Part shown: positions 56,566 to 64,000 of the stretch, piece by piece
Position numbering within the stretch: position 1 is the first letter of the stretch
How the letters are laid out: each line of letters starts with the position of its first letter
Origin: Meridianimarinicoccus aquatilis
GTDB taxonomy: Bacteria; Pseudomonadota; Alphaproteobacteria; Rhodobacterales; Rhodobacteraceae
NCBI RefSeq assembly: GCF_004358675.1
Contig: NZ_SMZO01000004.1
Span: forward strand, 62,001-126,000
DNA length: 64,000 nt
Direction: 5' to 3'
Position numbers and translations under genes: made by a program
Notes under the pieces: model-generated
Database searches by the model: none
Told to the model about the DNA's origin: nothing
Seen by the model: the letters and a program-made list of their open reading frames with translations, nothing else

Positions 56566-57693
56566 TCAATCGGACCCCTGCGCTTCAGCACGGGATTTGC
56601 CGCTGACATTCAGGGCAAGGGTTGCCGCCATAAATTTGTCGAGATCACCATCAAGAACACCCTGCGTGTCCGATGTTTCCACGCTTGTCCGCAAATCCTT
56701 TACCATCTGGTAGGGTTGCAACACGTAGGATCGGATCTGGTTTCCCCAGCCTGCATCGCCCTTGGCGTCATGGGCTTCGTTGATCGCCGCGTTCCGCCTG
56801 TCCAATTCCATCTGGTAAAGCCGGGACTTCAGCGCCTTCATTGCGATATCGCGGTTTTGGTGCTGGGACTTTTCAGAACTTGTCACCACGATGCCGGTTG
56901 GAAGGTGTGTGATGCGAACCGCAGAATCCGTGGTGTTCACGTGCTGTCCCCCCGCACCCGAGGACCGATATGTATCAAGGCGAATGTCGCTTGGGTTCAC
57001 TTCGATTTCGATATTGTCATCGACAACCGGATAAACCCACACGGAACTGAACGATGTGTGACGTCGCGCTGCGCTGTCATAGGGCGAAATACGCACAAGC
57101 CGGTGCACACCGCTTTCGGATTTCAGCCAACCATACGCGTTCGGTCCACTAATCTTGTACCCGGCAGATTTGATACCCGCCTCTTCGCCTGCGCTTTCTG
57201 ATTGCAATTCAACCGTGTAGCCATGCTTTTCGGCCCATCGAACGTACATACGCGCCAACATCGACGCCCAGTCGCACGATTCCGTACCGCCTGCGCCTGC
57301 GTTGATTTCCAAAAACGTGTCGTTGCCATCGGCCTCGCCATCGAGAAGCGCCTCCAACTCTTTTTGAGCGGCCTTTTCTTTCAACCCTTTGATCGTCGCC
57401 TCTGCTTCGGCGATAATCTCGGCATCGCCTTCGGCCTCGCCCATTTCGATCAATTCGATGTTGTCGGCCAAATCTTGCTTGAGCGAGGTATAGGTGTCCA
57501 TTTTGTCCACCAATGTCTGTCGATCGCGCATCAGCTTTTGCGCGCGGTCCGGATCATTCCACAGGTCCGGATCCTCGGTCATGGCATTGAATTCTTCCAA
57601 CCGATGGGGCGCGGTTTCGATATCCATCCGCTGCGCGAGCAGCTTCAGCGATTTCTCGACCTCGGCCACTGTATTCTGAATTTCAGCGCGCAT
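56566..57693 (-). CDS. prfB: Peptide chain release factor 2
   Basis: 375 residues. RF2 ends translation at UGA and UAA. The GGQ motif is in [17 protein letters not shown]. The stop-recognition tripeptide, usually SPF, reads SPY ([15 protein letters not shown]). The gene is one uninterrupted frame, with no internal UGA and shift site of the type that regulates prfB in E. coli. It lies between the penicillin-binding protein gene and the DUF2189 gene, all on the minus strand. Confidence 0.95.
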   Translation of the reverse strand: MRAEIQNTVAEVEKSLKLLAQRMDIETAPHRLEEFNAMTEDPDLWNDPDRAQKLMRDRQTLVDKMDTYTSLKQDLADNIELIEMGEAEGDAEIIAEAEATIKGLKEKAAQKELEALLDGEADGNDTFLEINAGAGGTESCDWASMLARMYVRWAEKHGYTVELQSESAGEEAGIKSAGYKISGPNAYGWLKSESGVHRLVRISPYDSAARRHTSFSSVWVYPVVDDNIEIEVNPSDIRLDTYRSSGAGGQHVNTTDSAVRITHLPTGIVVTSSEKSQHQNRDIAMKALKSRLYQMELDRRNAAINEAHDAKGDAGWGNQIRSYVLQPYQMVKDLRTSVETSDTQGVLDGDLDKFMAATLALNVSGKSRAEAQGSD

Positions 57694-57783
57694 GAGTCAC
57701 CTTTTCAAAGCGTTAGATTGGCCACTCCGGCCGGATGCGCCGTTATAGCAGCGCCACCGCGACAGACAAGACAGTGGTACGGG

Positions 57784-60309
57784 TCAGTAAAGCCCACCGG
57801 AACTGATCGCGCCGAAACCGGCCTTTGGCGCGATACGCTTTACCTCGCCAGTCGATGTCGTGACCTCGCGGCTATCGTCCAACGCTTCGGTCCGTGAAAA
57901 CAATGGCAGGTTGCCACCCATCGCGAACCCACCGTCCACGACTGCAACGCCAAACGCAGGATCGACACTGTCGCGGAAATACTCTGCGACAACATTGGCA
58001 CCGCTCGCGCTGTTGGGAAGACGGGCACCGGTTACCCGGTCGATCTTGATGAAATGTCCACCCGGCGGCACATCAAAAGGCCCACCACCGTAGCTGGCCA
58101 CAGCGTGCTCCATGAACTCGTTGAAGACCGGGCCACACATACCACCACCAGATGCCCCTCGCCCAAGCGAACGTGGCTGATCGTGGCCAATATAACATCC
58201 CGCAACGATGTTCGACGTAAAGCCCACAAACCAGACGTCTTTTTCGTCGTTGGTCGTGCCGGTTTTACCAGCAGTGGGAACCGAAAGATTGACGGTTCGG
58301 GCCGCCGTGCCGCGTTCCACAACACCCTGCATCATCGAGGTGATCTGATACGCGGTGATCGGGTCAATAACCTGTTCGCGATCATCTTCGATGCGAGGTG
58401 CAAGTGACGCGGGCACAACAAGGCTGTCACATTCGACGCAGCGCCGGGCATCATGACGATACACCGTTTTTCCCCACCGGTCCTGAATGCGGTCCACCAA
58501 AGTCGGCTCGACCCGTTCGCCGCCATTGGCAAACATCGCATAGGCCGCAACCATCCGGTACAGCGTCGTTTCCTGGCTCCCCAACGAATTGGCTAGAAAA
58601 GCGGGCATGTCGTCATAAACGCCAAAATCCTCGGCGTATTTTGCGACTTTTTCCATACCCACGGCCTGTGCCAAGCGGATCGTCATCAGGTTTCTCGACC
58701 GCTCAATGCCTGTTCGCAGCGGCGTAGGGCCATAGAACTTGTTGGAATAGTTTTTCGGTCGCCAGATTTCGCCGCCGATGTTCACCTCAATCGGGGCGTC
58801 AACAACGATCGTGGCGGGGGTATATCCGTTGTCCAAGGCGGTCGCGTAGACAAACGGTTTGAACGACGACCCCGGCTGACGCGTGGCTTGAGTTGCACGG
58901 TTGAAAACCGAGTTCTGGTAGGAGAAGCCACCTTGCATGGCGATCACACGGCCGGTGTTGACATCCATGGCAACAAAGGCGCCCTGCACTTCCGGGATTT
59001 GGTGCAGCGAATAATGGCTGATCAGTTCATCATCGCCGGTTTCGGCCTTAACATAAACCAACTCGCCCAGACGAAGCAGATCGTCCGGAACGCGAGGGCG
59101 TCGTTCGCCGCGGCGTGCCGCCCAAGACATTTCATCAAGTGGGATGATGTCTGTATCAGCGACCGGCTGATTTTCGATCCCGATCCGGGCCGAGCTGTCA
59201 TTCATGTCCAGAACAACGGCAAGATGCCAGCCTTCCACATCACGTGGCAGATCGGCTTGCTTTAGCGCAGCACGCCACACCGCCTCGTCGCCCAGCATTT
59301 CTGCCGGCACAAACTTGCCGGTCCCACGCCAAAGCCCGCGTCGGCGGTCATAGTCTTCCAGCCCGCGCCGCAGCGCCGTCGCCGCCCGTTCCTGCAAGTC
59401 CGGATCAAGCGTGGAACGAATTGAAAGGCCGCCTGTGAAAAACTCGGCCTCGCCGAAATCACGGCTCAGTTGCCGTCGAATTTCATCGGTGAAATAACCG
59501 CGCGGCGGCAGTGACGACCGGAAACTCTCATAGTCGCCCGACTGCACCGTGCGCAACGGCGTCGCCAGGGCCACGCGGTATTCCTCTGCCCCCAAATACC
59601 CGTTCTCGTTCATTTCGCGCAGGACAAAATCACGCCGTTCGGTTGCGCGCTCTCTTTCGCGAACCGGGTGATACGTTGACGGCGCTTTTGGCAGCGCAGC
59701 GAGATACGCCGCTTCCTCAACAGTCAGTTCCGACAGCGTTTTGTTGAAATAGGTCTGCGCGGCCGCCGCGACACCGTAGCTGTTCTGCCCAAGATAAATC
59801 TCGTTCAGATAAAGCTCAAGGATCTGGTCCTTGTTGAGGGTTTGCTCAAGCCGGGTTGCGAGAATCAGCTCCTTGATTTTTCGTTCTGCCGACCGGTCCG
59901 AAGACAGTAGGAAGTTCTTCATAACCTGCTGCGTGATCGTGGACGCACCACGCAAACTGCCGCCCTGCGCCATGGCAAATGCCGCGGCTGCGATACCCAC
60001 CGGATCGAACCCGCCATGGGAATAGAAATTCTTGTCCTCGGCAGAAATGAACGCTTCTTTGACGAGGTCAGGGATCTCGCCCGCGGGCGCGAACAACCTG
60101 CGTTCGCGCGCAAATTCGTCGATCAATCGGCCTTCGCCAGAATAGACGCGACTGATGGTTGGCGGGGCGTATTGTGCCAGTTGCTCATGGTTGGGCAGGT
60201 CACGCCCATACATCCACAGCACACCGCCGACGATCAGTGCAGCAAGCACTGCGCCGATAGTGATGAAGCTGAAAATAGCGCCAAAAAAGCCAAGGATGAA
60301 ACGAAGCAA
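57784..60309 (-). CDS. mrcA: Class A penicillin-binding protein (PBP1A)
   Basis: 841 residues. It builds glycan strands and cross-links them. One transmembrane helix (about 13-35) precedes the transglycosylase domain (SAEDKNFYSHGGFD with catalytic Glu, then GASTITQQVMKN). An OB-like insert follows, as in PBP1A. The transpeptidase has SSFK in QPGSSFKPFVYATAL, SRN in GIERSRNLM, and KTGTTNDEKD. I start at TTG 60309 because GGAAGGT lies about seven bases before it and the product begins MLRFILGFF, as in relatives. An ATG at 60339 would add ten residues with no ribosome site. Confidence 0.93.
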   Translation of the reverse strand: MLRFILGFFGAIFSFITIGAVLAALIVGGVLWMYGRDLPNHEQLAQYAPPTISRVYSGEGRLIDEFARERRLFAPAGEIPDLVKEAFISAEDKNFYSHGGFDPVGIAAAAFAMAQGGSLRGASTITQQVMKNFLLSSDRSAERKIKELILATRLEQTLNKDQILELYLNEIYLGQNSYGVAAAAQTYFNKTLSELTVEEAAYLAALPKAPSTYHPVRERERATERRDFVLREMNENGYLGAEEYRVALATPLRTVQSGDYESFRSSLPPRGYFTDEIRRQLSRDFGEAEFFTGGLSIRSTLDPDLQERAATALRRGLEDYDRRRGLWRGTGKFVPAEMLGDEAVWRAALKQADLPRDVEGWHLAVVLDMNDSSARIGIENQPVADTDIIPLDEMSWAARRGERRPRVPDDLLRLGELVYVKAETGDDELISHYSLHQIPEVQGAFVAMDVNTGRVIAMQGGFSYQNSVFNRATQATRQPGSSFKPFVYATALDNGYTPATIVVDAPIEVNIGGEIWRPKNYSNKFYGPTPLRTGIERSRNLMTIRLAQAVGMEKVAKYAEDFGVYDDMPAFLANSLGSQETTLYRMVAAYAMFANGGERVEPTLVDRIQDRWGKTVYRHDARRCVECDSLVVPASLAPRIEDDREQVIDPITAYQITSMMQGVVERGTAARTVNLSVPTAGKTGTTNDEKDVWFVGFTSNIVAGCYIGHDQPRSLGRGASGGGMCGPVFNEFMEHAVASYGGGPFDVPPGGHFIKIDRVTGARLPNSASGANVVAEYFRDSVDPAFGVAVVDGGFAMGGNLPLFSRTEALDDSREVTTSTGEVKRIAPKAGFGAISSGGLY

Positions 60310-60400
60310 GACCAGACCTTCCAGAGTTGATATGTGCATATACCGCGACCGGACGCGCGGGTCAAAATCACAACTTGCGTGATTTCAATTGCAGTTGCGT

Positions 60401-61549
60401 TCAGGTGTCGGTCCGCGCCTGCATGAACTTTGTAATACGCGCCAAACCTTCGCGAATATCGTCCGGGTCAGCCGCATATGAAAACCGCAACGTGTGGTGC
60501 CCGCGCACCGGGTCGAAATCCAACCCCGGCGTCACCGCCACCCCTGCATGCTCCAACATGTCAGCTGCCAACGCCCGGCTGTCATCGGTCAGGTGCGACA
60601 CGTCCGCATAGATGTAGAACGCCCCGTCAGGCGGCGCGATCCGTGCAAACCCAGCCTTTGGCAACCCCTCAAGCAAAAGTGCGCGGCTTTCGGCATAGGC
60701 GCTCCGCTTTTCTTCAGGCTCTGCCCGACAGGACAGCGCACCAAGGGCGGCAACTTGCGCGGCGTGCGACGCACAGATGAACATGTTCTGGGCCAGCCGC
60801 TCAACGGTGCGCACGTGCTCTGGTGGCACAACCATCCAGCCAATGCGCCAACCGGTCATGGAAAAGTACTTTGAGAACGAGTTGATCACATAGACATCGT
60901 CGCTGATTTCCAGCGCACTGGTGGCGGGTGTATCAAAATGAAGACCGTGATAAATCTCGTCAGAAATGAAGGCCGCGTCTCTGTCAGCACAGGCCGTGAT
61001 CAGCGCCGCCATCGCATCTTTGTCAAGGATGGTGCCGGTCGGGTTGGCCGGCGACGCCACGATCAGGCCGTCCAGATCGCTTGGAAGATCGTCAGGCGTC
61101 ATCCTGTGCCCCGCCGCGTCATGGGTTGGCACCCCGACAGGGACAAGGTCCAATGCCTTGAGGATCTGCCGATAGGACGGATACCCCGGTTCTGACAGCC
61201 CGACACGCGCACCGGCATCGAACAGCGCAGTGAAGGCCAGCAAGAACGCGCCAGATGATCCTGCGGTCACAATAACCCGTTGCGGGTCAAGCGTGATCCC
61301 ATACCAATCGGAATAAAGCTGGGCGATCCCTTCGCGCAACGCGGGCAACCCGAGGGCCACAGTATAGCCCAACGACTGGGTCGCCAGCACATCTGTCAGG
61401 GCTGCCTGAGCGCTGGCCGATGCGCCGCTTCCCGGTTGTCCGACTTCCATGTGAATGATGTGCCGACCTGCCGCTTCGGCCTCTTGAGCGGCTTGAACCA
61501 CGTCCATCACGATAAAGGCATCGACCGCACTGCGCCTTGATGTTTTCAT
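60401..61549 (-). CDS. Pyridoxal-phosphate-dependent aminotransferase, fold type I
   Basis: 382 residues of the AspC/AlaA subfamily. The PLP lysine is in NSFSKYFSMTGWRIGW, with the substrate-binding Asn in VASPANPTGTIL and the PLP-contacting Tyr and Asp in DAAFISDEIYHGL. Substrate (alanine, aspartate, aromatic acids) cannot be decided. GGAG a few bases before the ATG at 61549 sets the start; a frame open to 61585 lacks support. It is divergent from the M48 gene. Confidence 0.87.
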   Translation of the reverse strand: MKTSRRSAVDAFIVMDVVQAAQEAEAAGRHIIHMEVGQPGSGASASAQAALTDVLATQSLGYTVALGLPALREGIAQLYSDWYGITLDPQRVIVTAGSSGAFLLAFTALFDAGARVGLSEPGYPSYRQILKALDLVPVGVPTHDAAGHRMTPDDLPSDLDGLIVASPANPTGTILDKDAMAALITACADRDAAFISDEIYHGLHFDTPATSALEISDDVYVINSFSKYFSMTGWRIGWMVVPPEHVRTVERLAQNMFICASHAAQVAALGALSCRAEPEEKRSAYAESRALLLEGLPKAGFARIAPPDGAFYIYADVSHLTDDSRALAADMLEHAGVAVTPGLDFDPVRGHHTLRFSYAADPDDIREGLARITKFMQARTDT

Positions 61550-61603
61550 TCGTATCTCCGACACATTGTAGAAACGCGTTCGCACTCCTCGCAGCCAAGG
61601 TCA

Positions 61604-62965
61604 ATGCCAGTACCCGCTTCCTTCCTTCGTTCGTTACATGCTGTAAGGTCCGCTTTGCTGGCCGGACCCCTTCTTGTGGCCACAACACTTGGCGGGCATG
61701 CTCAGGGGCTATTGCGCGATGCCGGGATCGAGCATGGATTGGATCGGCTGGCGCGACCGATCCTGACCGCAGCAGGCCTGCCCGCGAACAGAACCCGCGT
61801 TCTTGTCGTCAACGATCTCAAAATGAACGCTTTTGTTGTGGATAGCCGGACGGTTTTCATCACCGCCGGGCTGATCCTTCGGCTGGAGAACGCCGCCGAA
61901 CTGCAAGCCGTCATCGCCCATGAGACCGCCCATATTGCCAATGGCCATTTCGCCCGCAGGGGACTGAACGCTCAATTCGCCCGAAACGCGGCGCTGGTCG
62001 GGATGGCAGTTGGTGTCGCAGCCGGTGCCGCATCGGGGAATCCGGGCGCAGGCGTCGGAGTTGCCCTTGGCGCACAATCATCCGCCCTGCGCAATTTCTT
62101 GAGCCACACCCGTGAAGAAGAAGCCGCTGCCGATAAATCGGGAATGCACTTTCTCGCCATTGCCGGTATCGATCCGTTCGCCTTGCGGGGCGTTCTGCAG
62201 AATTTTGAAGGACAAGAAGACCTGCTGCCCGGAAGGCGTGATGCCTATGCGCAATCTCACCCGCTCAGCCGTGAACGGCTCCGGTCAGTGGAACTGACAG
62301 CCTCTGCGCTGAACCCGCCAGAGCGTGATCGCAGCGAAGAGGTATATTGGTTCACCAGGCTCAAGGCGAAGTTGTCTTCTTATCTGCGCTCTCCCGCCTA
62401 TACCATGCAACGCCTCAAACCATCTGACACGTCAGATGCGGCGTTGATCGCGCGCGCGATGGCAAGTCACAAATCATCTGATCTTGCGGGGGCACGGGTT
62501 GAATTGGCGACGCTTTTGGAACGTCACCCGGACGATGCGTATTTGCACGAGTTGAAAGGGTGGCTCGAACTGGAGTGGCGCAACGTCCAACCCGCCATCG
62601 AAGCCTATGCCCGCGCTGCGGAACTTGCCCCTCGCGAGCCCTTGATCCAAGCGGGGTATGGACGGGCCTTGCTCGCGCAGGGCACACCAGCCTCGGATGC
62701 GCGGGCGCTTGAAGTCCTCAAAACCGCGCGGGCGCGGGACCCATATGATGCAAATCTGTTGCGCGACCTATCTATTGCGCACGCCAAGGCCGGAGAAACC
62801 GGGCTGGCATCCCTTGCAACGGCCGAACGTTATGCGCTTACAGGGCGACTGAATGATGCCGGTGTTTTGGCAACACGAGCTGCCGGAGCTTTGCCCGTCG
62901 GGTCCCCTGCATGGGCGCGCGCCCAAGACATCATGCGCGCTGCTGACACTAAGAAACGGAGATAA
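61604..62965 (+). CDS. Periplasmic M48 metalloprotease with TPR domain (BepA-like)
   Basis: 453 residues. A signal peptide (1-33, ending GGHAQG) leads the peptidase. The zinc motif is AVIAHETAHIANGHFARR; the third ligand is in REEEAADKSGMHFLA. The C-terminal 180 residues have TPR-like repeats (HELKGWLELEWRNVQPAIEAYARAAEL and so on). BepA-type enzymes monitor outer-membrane protein assembly and degrade failed substrates. It ends five bases before the dsbA-like gene, on the same strand. Confidence 0.88.
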   Translation: MPVPASFLRSLHAVRSALLAGPLLVATTLGGHAQGLLRDAGIEHGLDRLARPILTAAGLPANRTRVLVVNDLKMNAFVVDSRTVFITAGLILRLENAAELQAVIAHETAHIANGHFARRGLNAQFARNAALVGMAVGVAAGAASGNPGAGVGVALGAQSSALRNFLSHTREEEAAADKSGMHFLAIAGIDPFALRGVLQNFEGQEDLLPGRRDAYAQSHPLSRERLRSVELTASALNPPERDRSEEVYWFTRLKAKLSSYLRSPAYTMQRLKPSDTSDAALIARAMASHKSSDLAGARVELATLLERHPDDAYLHELKGWLELEWRNVQPAIEAYARAAELAPREPLIQAGYGRALLAQGTPASDARALEVLKTARARDPYDANLLRDLSIAHAKAGETGLASLATAERYALTGRLNDAGVLATRAAGALPVGSPAWARAQDIMRAADTKKRR

Positions 62966-62969
62966 CGAT

Positions 62970-63725
62970 ATGAAAATAAGAACACTCTTGTCGGCAGCGG
63001 TGGTTGCGCTGACGGCCATGACAGCGTCTGCGCAATCATTCGACATTGGCGAAATGTCCGACGCAGAGCGGCAGGCCTTTCGGGGTGAAGTCCGCGATTA
63101 CCTTTTGGAGAATCCGGAAATACTGATGGAAGCGTTTGGCGTATTGGAAGCCCGCGATGCGGCGGCCAAAGCCAATGAAGATGCAAATCTGGTCTCCAGC
63201 CTGAGCGCCGATATTTTTGAGGATGGCCGGTCCTGGGTCGGTGGCAACCCCGATGGCGACGTTACGCTGGTTGAATTTATGGACTATCGTTGCAGCTATT
63301 GCCGCCGCGCCTTTGCCGAGGTGGAACAACTGCTGGCCGCTGACGGAAACATCCGGTTGGTTTTGAAAGAATTTCCAATTCTGGGTGAAGAGTCGCTGCT
63401 GGCCTCACGTTTTGCAATTGCAGTGCGTAATGTCGCGGGGGACGACGCGTACAAAGCAGCCCATGACGCATTGATGACGAAACGTTCGGCGATCAGCACT
63501 GCGAGCCTGACAAACCTTTCCGATGATCTTGGCCTCGACACAGCCGCGATCATTGCCGGGATGGACGCCCCCGAAGTGATCGCCGAAATCCGTGCGAACC
63601 ATGAACTGGCCCGTAAACTAGATATCAATGGCACGCCAAGCTTCATTCTCGAGCAAGAGATGCTGCGCGGCTACGTACCTTTGGCGCAGATGCAATCATT
63701 GGTGGCAGAAGTTCGGGCGGAATAA
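62970..63725 (+). CDS. DsbA-family thiol oxidoreductase (periplasmic)
   Basis: 251 residues. A signal peptide (1-21, ending TASAQS) is followed by a helical N-terminal region (MSDAERQAFRGEVRDYLLEN) and a thioredoxin-fold domain with the active site YRCSYCRRAF (CSYC) and cis-Pro in INGTPSFIL. This is the layout of the DsbA/ScsC-like family; it may oxidise or isomerise disulfides. GGAG upstream sets the start at 62970. It follows the BepA-like gene, so both probably serve envelope protein quality. Confidence 0.88.
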   Translation: MKIRTLLSAAVVALTAMTASAQSFDIGEMSDAERQAFRGEVRDYLLENPEILMEAFGVLEARDAAAKANEDANLVSSLSADIFEDGRSWVGGNPDGDVTLVEFMDYRCSYCRRAFAEVEQLLAADGNIRLVLKEFPILGEESLLASRFAIAVRNVAGDDAYKAAHDALMTKRSAISTASLTNLSDDLGLDTAAIIAGMDAPEVIAEIRANHELARKLDINGTPSFILEQEMLRGYVPLAQMQSLVAEVRAE

Positions 63726-63736
63726 CGCCCTGCGAT

Positions 63737-63756
63737 GCGGCGGCTTATTCCGCCGC
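63737..63756. terminator. Hairpin at the end of ispG
   Basis: GCGGCGG (63737-63743) pairs with CCGCCGC (63750-63756); the loop holds the ispG stop codon. No U-run follows, so it is a weak candidate for the convergent dsbA-like and ispG genes. Confidence 0.3.
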
Positions 63757-64000
63757 CTGAATTGACGCATCGGTCGCCGCGTCCAGCTCGGCGGCCTTTT
63801 TTTCGACCTGTTCCACGATATGATCGATCATCTGGTCGTTGCTCAGCTTATGGCTTTGCTTTCCCGCCAGGTAGACCATGCCAGAACCTGCACCGCCGCC
63901 GGTAAAGCCCACATCCGTCATCAACGCCTCGCCCGGGCCATTCACCACGCACCCGATGATGCTAAGGCTCATCGGTGTCTTGATGTGCTCCAGTCGTTGT
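63745..64000 (-). CDS. ispG: 4-hydroxy-3-methylbut-2-enyl diphosphate synthase, C-terminal part
   Basis: The last 84 codons or so; the gene runs beyond the window. IspG (GcpE) makes HMBPP in the non-mevalonate isoprenoid pathway with a 4Fe-4S cluster. The segment [26 protein letters not shown] includes one cluster-binding cysteine and the VNGPGEA signature. The C-terminus is a short charged helix. Upstream parts cannot be checked. Confidence 0.9.
   Translation of the reverse strand, partial: QRLEHIKTPMSLSIIGCVVNGPGEALMTDVGFTGGGAGSGMVYLAGKQSHKLSNDQMIDHIVEQVEKKAAELDAATDASIQAAE

Overview
The window is chromosomal DNA from an alphaproteobacterium, most likely a marine Rhodobacteraceae (Roseobacter-group) species. 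Pointers are the familiar order dgt-argS-SPOR-nagZ-scpA-scpB, the aroB-aroK/xerD neighbourhood, a VPLPA-CTERM surface protein, a DksA homologue without the full zinc-finger cysteines, and an aglEFGAK-type alpha-glucoside locus. Genes are densely packed, many stop/start codons overlap, and I saw no rRNA, tRNA, CRISPR array, transposase or prophage. Base composition was not computed.

Layout. 1-4.5 kb: the end of transketolase, a cation/proton antiporter carrying a C-terminal cyclic-nucleotide-binding-like domain, and adenine deaminase. 4.7-5.5 kb: a decayed RND efflux operon (adaptor start fused to a piece of the pump). 5.7-8.0 kb: a small envelope module made of a secreted YHYH protein, a TAT-exported dioxygenase-like protein and a ferric-reductase-like membrane protein. 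8.1-10.6 kb: guaB and an agmatinase-family gene.

10.6-21.3 kb is a sugar locus. aglE-F-G-A-K (binding protein, two permeases, alpha-glucosidase, ATPase) runs on the minus strand. The LacI-type regulator aglR, a GH1 beta-glucosidase, glucokinase and bluB run on the plus strand. The divergent promoter region holds two AAAGCGCTTT-centred operators, so uptake, hydrolysis and phosphorylation of glucosides are probably controlled together by AglR.

21.3-30.3 kb: scpB, scpA, nagZ, a SPOR protein, argS and dgt on the minus strand, an A-type Fe-S carrier (plus), an FKBP isomerase, and a metallopeptidase with a membrane partner. 30.5-37.3 kb: xthA, a flavin monooxygenase, dksA, then a plus-strand operon in which a MoxR-type AAA ATPase and its probable VWA partner flank a GNAT protein, a DUF2927 lipoprotein and a 53-residue membrane protein. 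37.6-44.9 kb: a VPLPA-CTERM protein with three phased upstream repeats, an M48 peptidase, aroB/aroK, two conserved hypotheticals, xerD and trmFO.

44.9-52.3 kb: GNAT, DUF924, MFS, queA and a 1167-residue AsmA/YhdP-like protein on the minus strand. 52.3-64 kb: a Bcp peroxiredoxin, a DUF455 ferritin-like protein, an M23 peptidase overlapping a bactofilin, a DUF2189 membrane protein, prfB, a class A penicillin-binding protein, an aminotransferase, a BepA-like M48 peptidase, a DsbA-family thiol protein and the end of ispG. Much of this last part concerns the cell envelope: peptidoglycan synthesis and hydrolysis, a bactofilin scaffold and periplasmic quality control.

Most of the window is ordinary chromosome. 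The parts most deserving attention are the 5.7-8.0 kb envelope module, the antiporter, the split AAA/VWA operon, the phased repeats before the VPLPA-CTERM gene and the AglR operator region. Functions are assigned from motifs and recalled family features; no database search was run.
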